8,645 nucleotides of DNA from Lachnospiraceae bacterium. Lineage in GTDB: Bacteria; Bacillota; Clostridia; Oscillospirales; Ruminococcaceae. Positions 1 through 5,529 of the stretch are shown here, in pieces. Location of the stretch: assembly GCA_023664705.1 (NCBI GenBank), contig JAMPFE010000077.1, forward strand, positions 1 through 8,645, given 5' to 3'. Made by a program: the position numbers and the translations under genes. The notes under the pieces were generated by a model. It made no database searches and was not told the origin of the DNA. It saw only the letters and a list, made by a program, of their open reading frames with translations. Position 1 is the first letter of the stretch. Every line of letters begins with the position of its first letter.

Positions 1-203
1 CTAGCGTTCTCGGAGCGATGTTCCTGTACTTTGCGAGATGCTCTCAATGGGAGAACGTTGTGAGCGATTTCATTGACCTTTCCGTTGACAAGCGCAAAGA
101 GATATTTGCAACGGCTTACAAGCAGTATCTGCTGAACCAAGTGACAGACGCGGTCAAGGCAAGCGCGGAGGCTTATAAGCAAATGAATAAGCCGTGGGAG
201 TGA
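1..203 (+). CDS. 3' end of an unrecognised protein gene, cut by the window start
   Basis: The reading frame is open from base 3 (and so probably from outside the window) to a TGA at 201-203, giving about 66 C-terminal residues. An in-frame ATG at 18 has no ribosome site before it, and the open frame continues upstream of it, so I treat this as the tail of a longer gene rather than a small gene. The tail is mostly helical in character: a hydrophobic start (SVLGAMFLYFARC), then an amphipathic charged stretch (SVDKRKEIFATAYKQYLLNQ) ending in MNKPWE. I do not recognise the family and see no catalytic motif. It converges on the serpin operon, and the hairpin at 219-250 lies 16 bases past its stop. 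Confidence is for its being coding. Confidence 0.5.
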   Translation, partial: SVLGAMFLYFARCSQWENVVSDFIDLSVDKRKEIFATAYKQYLLNQVTDAVKASAEAYKQMNKPWE

Positions 204-210
204 TTTCGGG

Positions 211-250
211 CATAGAAAAGCCGCCGAACACGTTAATGCGTTCGGCGGCT
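211..250 (-). terminator. Rho-independent terminator of the serpin operon
   Basis: A perfect 11-bp GC-rich stem (219-229 paired with 240-250) with a 10-nt loop lies 25 bases past the serpin stop codon. Read on the minus strand it is followed by TTTCT, giving a short U-tract. On the plus strand the stem is followed by GAAAAATATC, so it would terminate the converging gene less well. It probably separates the two convergent transcripts. Confidence 0.7.
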
Positions 251-275
251 GAAAAATATCCAAGTAATTTGTTGT

Positions 276-1691
276 TTATCGCGGATCGTTGACTGTTCCG
301 ATAAACAACGGCTGCTGCGTATCGCTTGTCACAACGAAGATAAACGGTCTGTCAAGGGTAAAATACATTTCGTCCTCGGGCGGCATTGCAGCGCCGTTGG
401 TAAGCATTTCGGTAAACGCCGCCGCCGTGCAGCCCTCCTCGTCGATAACGACCCGCGCCGCGTGGTTTGCTTCGCTTATGAACACAGCGCTGTCGGTCGT
501 AAGCGGCGAAAAATCCGCTTTTTCCATGTCGAAAACGTCCGTAACGCCGAGGCTTTTCAAACCGTCCGAAAGTCCTATTTGCGAAGAAATATCAAATTTC
601 GGCACGGAGTAGTGTATCTTCAGCGTCTTACGGTTTTCCCACTCGCTTGGAGCGCTCATCATTTCGATATACTCGCCCGAACGCAGAACGTCGTCTATCG
701 TCTTATCCTCGTCGGGCAGGATAAACCACATATCTCCGCCCTCTCTGAAACTCAAAAACATTGCTCCGAAATCCTCTCCCGCATAGAACTGCCCGTAGGT
801 ATTCGTATCGTTCATAAATTCGGCTTGGATATCGCCGTTCGCCGCGTGGAATGTTTTGGTGTCGTTGCTGTTTTTGTCGAATTGATTGCTCCATTTCGCG
901 CGGAAATACACCGTCGAATACAATGCCATTATCGTTTGGGGGTCAAGCTCTACGTTTCCCGTATAGTCGCTCAAAAGCCCGTTGGTCTGCTTGTCGAGCC
1001 ACGTCCGAACGGCATTCGTCATTTGGGGGGAGCTTACGTCTCCGCGATAAGACGAGGCATAATAATTTTCCGCAAGCGTGTTGACCGTCTGCCGTTCGAA
1101 ATTTATGTTCTCGTTCAGCCAAATCGAATTTGCGAGAATTGACGTGACCGCTCCGTCGTTACAGTAATTTGCGAGCCACATATTTTTCGCGTCCTCGCGC
1201 AGCTCGCCGATGTCCTCCGCCCCCAGCAGATCGAGAATCTGCCCGCAGCTCTCTCCGTCGGTCGTTTCCCCGAGCATTGCCAGCGCCATATAAACGTTCA
1301 CGGGAGAGTAGGCTCGGTTTTCATCGCCCGACAGAAACTCCTCGGCGGTTTTTTTGTAGAAGTCGTTCACGTCGCTGCCGATCAGCTTTCCGCTCTCCCG
1401 ACGCGCGTTTCTTTCCTCACGCCACGAGTCGTAGTTGATTTCAAACTCCCCCGGATATTTCGTCGCTTTCGGATAAACCGCCTCGGCAAGCGCCTCCGCC
1501 GAGATCCCGCGCGGAACAAGTATAATTATTCCGATAACAGCAGCCAGGCAAGCAGCTGTCGCTGCAGTGATTTTCAGCGGAAATCTTCTTGCTTTTTTTG
1601 ATGTTTTGACGGTTCTTTTTCGGTCGGCTTTTTCTATGACTTCTTCATCAATAGCGCCGATCGCTTCGCTCAATTTTTCCGATTTTTTCAT
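276..1691 (-). CDS. Membrane-anchored serpin with an anti-sigma-like N-terminus
   Basis: The 471-residue protein has three parts. Residues 1-40 are charged and cytoplasmic in character (SEKLSEAIGAIDEEVIEKAD, then a basic run), like the N-termini of membrane proteins paired with ECF sigma factors in Clostridia. Residues about 41-59 form one membrane helix, with the preceding basic run placing the C-terminus outside. Residues about 105-471 are a full-length serpin domain: SPVNVYMALAML (129-140), NSIWL (188-192), STVYFRAKW (259-267), the hinge EEG plus AAA (418-425) and the serpin signature FTLDRPFIFVV (444-454). Counting from hinge Gly420 as P15 puts the scissile bond at Ala434-Ala435, suggesting an elastase-like target. 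Known serpins trap serine or cysteine proteases by inserting the cleaved loop; elastase-inhibiting serpins are known from gut bacteria. Hinge P14 is Cys instead of the usual Thr/Ser. The ATG overlaps the sigma gene's TGA (ATGA) and follows a GAGGGG ribosome site. The fold is certain; the signalling role is inferred. Confidence 0.93.
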   Translation of the reverse strand: MKKSEKLSEAIGAIDEEVIEKADRKRTVKTSKKARRFPLKITAATAACLAAVIGIIILVPRGISAEALAEAVYPKATKYPGEFEINYDSWREERNARRESGKLIGSDVNDFYKKTAEEFLSGDENRAYSPVNVYMALAMLGETTDGESCGQILDLLGAEDIGELREDAKNMWLANYCNDGAVTSILANSIWLNENINFERQTVNTLAENYYASSYRGDVSSPQMTNAVRTWLDKQTNGLLSDYTGNVELDPQTIMALYSTVYFRAKWSNQFDKNSNDTKTFHAANGDIQAEFMNDTNTYGQFYAGEDFGAMFLSFREGGDMWFILPDEDKTIDDVLRSGEYIEMMSAPSEWENRKTLKIHYSVPKFDISSQIGLSDGLKSLGVTDVFDMEKADFSPLTTDSAVFISEANHAARVVIDEEGCTAAAFTEMLTNGAAMPPEDEMYFTLDRPFIFVVTSDTQQPLFIGTVNDPR

Positions 1692-2248
1692 AACACATAC
1701 CCCTCGCTTTCAAGATGTTTTTTCAGCTCCGTTCTTGTGCGGAACAGCGTGTTCTTGACCTTCGACACATTTACGCCGAAATATCCCGCGATCTCCTTCA
1801 AGCTGTCGCAGAAATAATATCGGCAGACGAACATATCCCGCTCATCATCACGGCATCCGTGTAGAAATTCCTCGATAAGTTCAACCGGCACGGACAAATC
1901 GGCAGCCTGTTGAGTGCTGTCACCCGCGCCCGCGCATTCGGCAAGCTCGTCGAGCGACAGCTCGTATTCCGTACCGCCGCGTTTACGGCTTGTTTTCTTG
2001 CGAAGACGGTCAATTGATAATTCACGGGTTATCTTGCCGAGATAAGTTTTAAGCGCGGCGGGAAAATTCGGCGGAATTGTATTCCACGCCTTAAAATACG
2101 TGTCGTTGACGCATTCTTCACAGTCCTCGCGGTTGCCGAGAATGTTAAGCGCGATAGTTGTAAGGTAGCTTGAATACTTCTTTTCCGTTTGCCCGATCGC
2201 GTTTTCGTCGCGGGTCTGATACAATGCTATTATTTCCTTGTCATCCAA
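1688..2248 (-). CDS. ECF-type RNA polymerase sigma factor
   Basis: From the TTG at 2248 the protein has 186 residues, normal for this class. Sigma region 2 spans about residues 15-85, with EDCEECVNDTYFKAWN (41-56, region 2.2-like) and YLGKITRELSIDRLRKK (69-85, region 2.3/2.4, -10 recognition). A linker rich in Glu, Ser and Ala follows, then region 4 (about 125-180) with a helix-turn-helix, LKEIAGYFGVNVSKVKNTLF (150-169), for -35 recognition. An in-frame ATG at 2278 would add ten residues but has no ribosome site. AAGGAGG at 2260-2266 instead points to the TTG, 11 nt downstream, and MDDKEIIALY is the usual start of this group. The gene overlaps the serpin gene by four bases, the standard sigma/anti-sigma arrangement, so the sigma factor is probably held at the membrane by the serpin protein's N-terminus. 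Its target promoters are not visible in this window. Confidence 0.93.
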   Translation of the reverse strand: MDDKEIIALYQTRDENAIGQTEKKYSSYLTTIALNILGNREDCEECVNDTYFKAWNTIPPNFPAALKTYLGKITRELSIDRLRKKTSRKRGGTEYELSLDELAECAGAGDSTQQAADLSVPVELIEEFLHGCRDDERDMFVCRYYFCDSLKEIAGYFGVNVSKVKNTLFRTRTELKKHLESEGYVL

Positions 2249-2259
2249 AATTCTGTGTC

Positions 2260-2266
2260 CCTCCTT
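2260..2266 (-). promoter_or_regulatory. Ribosome binding site that decides the sigma factor start
   Basis: The minus strand reads AAGGAGG here, 11 nt upstream of the in-frame TTG at 2246-2248. It lies inside the longer frame that begins at the ATG at 2276-2278, and that ATG has no comparable purine-rich site. The shorter TTG-started protein is therefore favoured, although the spacing is slightly long. Confidence 0.6.
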
Positions 2267-2325
2267 TCCGCCTTTCATAATTATATCCGTAAAAAATCGT
2301 GAGTTGGTTTAATATCTCTTAAAAT

Positions 2326-2354
2326 ATTTTATCATATTTTTATAAATTTGTCAA
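2326..2354 (-). promoter_or_regulatory. Sigma-A promoter of the sigma factor/serpin operon
   Basis: On the minus strand a perfect TTGACA (2349-2354) is separated by 17 nt from TAAAAT (2326-2331). TGA precedes the -10 box, giving the extended -10 pattern TGnTAAAAT. Transcription should begin near 2319, leaving a leader of about 70 nt. The promoter is of housekeeping type, so basal expression need not depend on the operon's own ECF sigma factor. Confidence 0.75.
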
Positions 2355-2461
2355 ATGCGACAAAAATGGTTGACGATTATCTGCTATTTTGCACAAATAA
2401 AGTCATTTGCCGAATTTCATTAGTTGAGGCAAGGCGTTACAAAAGTGTTTTGCTTAAAGCG

Positions 2462-2494
2462 AACCGCCCTCCGCACAATGCAGAGGGCGGTTTT
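2462..2494 (+). terminator. Rho-independent terminator with no obvious gene in front
   Basis: A 10-bp stem (2462-2471 with 2483-2492, core CCGCCCTC/GAGGGCGG) can extend inward by GCA/TGC (2473-2475 with 2479-2481) past one mismatch. On the plus strand TTTT follows (2491-2494). The minus-strand side is followed by CGCTTT, a much weaker tail. It points away from both neighbouring minus-strand genes, so it may be the end of a small plus-strand RNA or a leftover from the mobile island's boundary. Confidence 0.65.
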
Positions 2495-2527
2495 GCGTCG
2501 AATAATCGGTTGCAGCTATCATCATTT

Positions 2528-3598
2528 TCAAACATCGCATAAAATTCGTTCATCGGGAACGCAGTTCAAATAAAAGTCCGTCCGACCCTCCTCGTGAACG
2601 ATGACTTTTTTCAACATCTCGCCGTAAAGCGCCGTGCTGTCGGTATCCATATCAGCAGTATCGTTCACTTGCTTTATGTAGCTGCGGATTTCGTCAAACT
2701 GCTTCCGGTGAGCCGCGCGATCTCGCTGTCATAAAAATCAGCCTGCTCTTTTAAATCCTCTTTGGACAACAAATCTTCGAGCATTAAAACAATAACTTTT
2801 CGCTTTTTCTGCTTTAGCTTTTCGATCTCGGCTCTTTCATAGGCAGTGCGCTTTGGGTTTGCTTGACCTCGTTCAGCAAGTCACCGATAATATTTTCGCT
2901 CGTGATTTGAATTTGCTCCAAAATATGCTTTATGCATCTCAGCGTTCGATTTGGGAGATTGTGATTTCCCGTTATTGTGAAGGGTTTGCCGCATTTTCCG
3001 CAGCATACTTTTCGCTAAAACAATATTTTCCCGAATGCTTTCTGCTTTCCCGCGTCAGTCTTCCGCGTTCTTCAAGCTGCTTTTGCACCGCGTCCCAAAC
3101 GTCTCGTGAAATTATTGCTTCGTGATGGTCGCGGATCGTTATAATAGGCGCGTCGGGATTATCGCCTTTGTTCGGTACGCGCTTGTGCGAAAGGTAACTT
3201 TCGGTGTAGAATTTCCATTGCATTAAATCACCGACGCACTTTTCGTTGCGAAGGATCTTTAATACGGTATGCGCACCCCATAACTTGCCGTTGAGCGTCG
3301 GTATCTTTTGTTCGTTCAGTTCCCTTGCGATCGTTGCCGACCCCTTTCGCTCGTACAAATAACTGTTGAATATCCGCTTTACGATCTCGCATTCATCGGG
3401 AACGAAAATTAAATTGCCCTTCTCGATTCGGTAGCCGTAAATGTGTCCACCGCCGAGTACAACGCCGTTTTCCATTTGTCTGCGAGTTCCCCATTTGGTT
3501 CGCTCGGAAATTTTTCTTGACTCTTCCTGAGCCAGCGAAGCCATTATGGTAATCCTCAATTCTCCGTCCTTGTCGCGGGTATCAATCCCGTCGCTCAT
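2528..3598 (-). pseudogene. Large serine recombinase relic, N-terminus lost and frameshifted
   Basis: The longest intact piece (2972-3598) begins within the end of the resolvase domain, DKDGELRITIMASLAQEESR, and runs through a recombinase DNA-binding domain (GYRIEKGNLIFVPDECEIVK to ISRDVWDAVQKQLEERG). The catalytic N-terminus with its nucleophilic serine, roughly 120 residues, is absent. At about 3009-3016 one base is missing (CFS then GAAAAG), and the next frame resumes with the zinc-ribbon motif CGKCGKPFTITGNH. A second shift at about 2840-2860 moves into SAYERAEIEKLKQKKRKVIV, a coiled-coil-like segment. A third at about 2700-2708 moves into QFDEIRSYIKQVNDTADMDT, ending CDV at a TGA (2528-2530). 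This family integrates and excises phages and conjugative elements. This copy should be inactive and marks an old insertion. Three separate shifts argue for real decay over sequencing error. Confidence 0.88.
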
Positions 3599-3671
3599 AA
3601 TCCGTTTTCGGGAATTTCAATCGTCTTTTCTACGGCGGTCGTTGATTGCACAAAAAATTTTGATTATAATC

Positions 3672-3700
3672 TTGACAATTCTTCAATTATATGTTAAAAT
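3672..3700 (+). promoter_or_regulatory. Sigma-A promoter of the SUKH immunity gene
   Basis: Perfect TTGACA (3672-3677), a 17-nt spacer and TAAAAT (3695-3700), with TGT just before the -10 box (extended -10). The start site should lie near 3707, about 50 nt before the ATG at 3756. The gene therefore has its own promoter and is expressed independently of the recombinase relic, which lies on the other strand. Confidence 0.75.
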
Positions 3701-3755
3701 AATAGTAGCAGATCAAGAAAATAAATGTTTAATTTTTGGAAATTGGGGGATTTTT

Positions 3756-4703
3756 ATGACAACCAAAGAGTTTTTCGATTTTGCATCGAAACAATTATAC
3801 TTCAAGGATTGTACCGCTACCGCAGGGTCAAGCCGCGAAAAGCTGGACAGAATACTGCATGAATTGTGCCCTGTTCCGTTCAATTCAAGCATAATACTTG
3901 ATTTTCTCTGTGACATAGATTGCAGATCCTTTTACAGAGCCGAAAAATCATCGGGCGACATTCTGCTTTTCAATATGGGATTATTGGATTTGACTTATCT
4001 TGCCAAATCACTGTTATATTTTGATAATCCGATTGATGGAGTGTCTTATTGGAGCGATATCGGGAGCGTCGCTGCTTGCTGCGCCGAAATAAAAAACTGT
4101 TCGGGAGTGATCGAATATATTTTTATCACGGAAGATGGACGTTTTTATAATGACAAGCATTGTTTGAAAGCAAATTTCTGGGAAGAATTGTTCGATTATT
4201 TTGCAAGCGTTGAATATAATTATCGCCGTCCCATCCATACCCGAACATACGAATACTTATCCGCTGCCGGCTGGCCGAGAAAAAATGCCGTCGACTTGTC
4301 GGATTTATACAAGACATTTTGTGACAACGGTATAATTTTGACGGAAAAGCAGCTTGATTTTATCCGTGAGTTCAGCGGATTTCGTCTCTCATTCACAAAC
4401 AGTTCCGAGAAAATTAAAAGCGTGAGCAGCGTTTTTCGAATAGATTTTTTGAGCGTTGAGCGTCTGATCTCGGAAGATCCGCAATATGATAAAGAAATTC
4501 ATAGACCGGGTTACGTGAACAGAAATGTGATCCGTGTGGGGGAACTGTTTTGTGATATGTATTTTTATCTTAATTCGGAGGTAATCCTTCTTGATGATAG
4601 ATACTATCCGATGGGACATACAGTTATGGAGTGTATTGATCACTTATTTGACTATGTTCCCGCTAATACTTGGCTTGAATCTACAAAAGATTTTTCAACG
4701 TAA
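3756..4703 (+). CDS. SUKH-family (SUKH-3-like) immunity protein, possibly two SUKH units
   Basis: The product is 315 residues. The frame is open further upstream, but ATG 3756 is chosen because GGGGGA (3745-3750) lies 5 nt before it and the promoter at 3672-3700 lies inside the longer frame. Residues about 158-302 fit the SUKH-3 pattern: an opening helix and turn (TRTYEYLSAAGWPR), the VDLSDLYKTF segment, KQLDFIREFSGF (198-209), and a late VGELFCDMYFYLNSEVILLD followed by a helix ending LFDY (297-300). The N-terminal half ends in a similar layout, IEYIFITEDGRFY (119-131) then FWEELFDYFA (141-150), so it may be a second, diverged SUKH unit. SUKH proteins typically neutralise polymorphic or contact-dependent toxins in the cytoplasm; there is no signal peptide or membrane helix here. 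No toxin gene is present, so it may be an orphan immunity gene. The family call comes from pattern recognition and would benefit from a profile search. Confidence 0.65.
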   Translation: MTTKEFFDFASKQLYFKDCTATAGSSREKLDRILHELCPVPFNSSIILDFLCDIDCRSFYRAEKSSGDILLFNMGLLDLTYLAKSLLYFDNPIDGVSYWSDIGSVAACCAEIKNCSGVIEYIFITEDGRFYNDKHCLKANFWEELFDYFASVEYNYRRPIHTRTYEYLSAAGWPRKNAVDLSDLYKTFCDNGIILTEKQLDFIREFSGFRLSFTNSSEKIKSVSSVFRIDFLSVERLISEDPQYDKEIHRPGYVNRNVIRVGELFCDMYFYLNSEVILLDDRYYPMGHTVMECIDHLFDYVPANTWLESTKDFST

Positions 4704-4713
4704 ATGATAAGTT

Positions 4714-4768
4714 ATTGATAACAGAGTGAGAGATAATAAGACAATTTATCTCTCACTCTGTTATCAAT
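4714..4768. repeat. 23-bp perfect inverted repeat after the immunity gene
   Basis: The arms at 4714-4736 and 4746-4768 are perfectly complementary over 23 bases, with a 9-nt loop. The core is ATAACAGAGTGAGAGATAA against its complement. The repeat starts 11 nt past the immunity gene's stop. No U-tract follows on either strand (plus strand continues CACACAATAAAA), so it is not a standard intrinsic terminator, though so stable a hairpin could still halt transcription or protect the 3' end. A MITE-like relic or an integration scar are alternatives. Confidence 0.8.
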
Positions 4769-4793
4769 CACACAATAAAATAAAATGAGGTTT

Positions 4794-4922
4794 TCAGCCT
4801 GCCATATTCTCTTCGCGCAATTCCTTGTCCGCAGTTTCCATTTCCGCTTTCATAGAGGCTTTCTTTTTCGCGGCTCTTTCAAGCTTTGCCTCCATACTTT
4901 CGAGGGTTACTTTTCCTGGCAT
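4794..4922 (-). CDS. Small charged, probably coiled-coil protein of unknown function
   Basis: A 42-residue frame begins at ATG 4922 and ends at TGA 4794-4796. The protein begins MPGKVTLESMEAKLERAAKK and is rich in Lys, Glu, Ala and Met, with a predicted single long helix throughout. AAAGGA lies 10 nt upstream on the minus strand. Short charged helical proteins of this kind accompany conjugative and transposon modules in Clostridia, which fits the surrounding island, but I cannot name the family and it may be a truncated relic. It has no visible promoter, and a stable hairpin (4946-4978) lies in its presumed leader. Against it: very short, low complexity, no conserved partner gene. Confidence 0.35.
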   Translation of the reverse strand: MPGKVTLESMEAKLERAAKKKASMKAEMETADKELREENMAG

Positions 4923-4945
4923 TTTGCGCCATTCCTTTCTGTCGG

Positions 4946-4978
4946 GCTCGGTACAAGATTCGGATTTTTGTACCGAGC
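4946..4978. repeat. 11-bp perfect inverted repeat
   Basis: GCTCGGTACAA (4946-4956) and TTGTACCGAGC (4968-4978) flank an 11-nt loop. Neither strand has a U-tract after it. On the minus strand it would sit in the leader of the small charged ORF, ending about 24 nt before its ATG. It could be a regulatory hairpin, a palindromic recombination site, or a relic. Confidence 0.6.
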
Positions 4979-5018
4979 ATTTAAGTAGCTGTAGGGATAA
5001 ATCCGCGCAGTTTTTTCC

Positions 5019-5044
5019 GATGAAGGGCTTGGGTTCCCTTCATC
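5019..5044. repeat. 9-bp perfect inverted repeat upstream of the frameshifted gene
   Basis: GATGAAGGG (5019-5027) pairs with CCCTTCATC (5036-5044) around an 8-nt loop. A T6 run precedes it on the plus strand (5011-5016) and none follows, so it is not a plus-strand terminator. It lies about 35 nt before the AGGAGG site of the gene that begins at 5093. No convincing -35/-10 pair was found in 4923-5092. Confidence 0.5.
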
Positions 5045-5092
5045 AAAACCGAAATGCAGTATTACATTTCTATGCTTTAGGAGGCATTTGTT

Positions 5093-5529
5093 ATGGCATT
5101 CGTGTTTGAAGAAATTCCGAAAGAGGATCGAGATTTTTTATATCTATGGATTTAAAAGATTGTTTTGGGATGCATCCGCTAAATGTATCGGAATGCACGG
5201 CATGGTGCGCGAACAGAAATCGCAATGCGTATTTAGTTGCTATTGGCGGAGGATTTCGCGGAATGCCAAATTACTACGATTTATGGTGGAACGGTCATAC
5301 AATAAAAATAGAAATAAACTGTGTAGGCGATGGAAATTACAGCGTTGGAGTAGATATAACATGGCTTATAAACAGGATATCTATTCCAAAAGAAATTTGG
5401 AAATACAGAGAGGAAGCAATGAAATTAATTATAGAGGCTTTTTCGGTCAATGAGGGTTGGTGCATAAAAGAATGCTTAAAATCCATTACCGTTAAAGTTA
5501 TGTGTAAATCGGAAATTATGAGAGCTTAA
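5093..5529 (+). CDS. Unknown protein with an apparent one-base frameshift near its N-terminus
   Basis: AGGAGG (5079-5084) stands 8 nt before ATG 5093, an excellent start. That frame gives MAFVFEEIPKEDRDF and then stops at TAA 5153-5155. The convincing downstream frame is 5146-5529 (127 residues from an ATG with no ribosome site). One extra T in the T6 run at 5134-5139 would join them into a continuous protein of 145 residues, reading through DRDFFISMDLKDCFG. The body contains CTAWCANRNRNAYLVAIGGG, then YYDLWWNGHTIKIEI, and a helical stretch near the end, which suggests a small compact alpha/beta protein. I do not recognise the family; there is no signal peptide or membrane helix. It lies in the decayed island after the immunity gene, and an immunity-like role is possible but unsupported. 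The frameshift could be real decay, slippage, or a base-calling error. Confidence 0.6.

Noticed and set aside
462..1142. A 226-codon plus-strand open frame opposite the serpin gene
   Set aside because: It lies wholly antisense to a well-supported serpin, has no ribosome site or promoter, and its protein is of no recognisable composition. Biased codon use in the serpin keeps the opposite strand open.
2348..2542. Plus-strand frame of 64 codons between the sigma operon and the recombinase relic
   Set aside because: It starts inside the sigma operon's promoter, contains the 2462-2494 terminator in its middle, has no ribosome site and overlaps the end of the recombinase relic.
3546..3755. N-terminal extension of the immunity protein to an ATG at 3546
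   Set aside because: The extension runs opposite the recombinase relic and through the promoter at 3672-3700. The ribosome site at 3745-3750 fits only the ATG at 3756.
4785..5109. Plus-strand frames of 67 and 94 codons between the immunity gene and the next gene
   Set aside because: They are Phe/Arg-rich with no ribosome site, and lie opposite the small charged minus-strand ORF whose composition is more protein-like.
5088..5453. A 121-codon plus-strand frame overlapping the frameshifted unknown gene
   Set aside because: Its product is Arg/Trp/Cys-rich and not protein-like, and the better frame is the one at 5146-5529 joined to the ATG at 5093.
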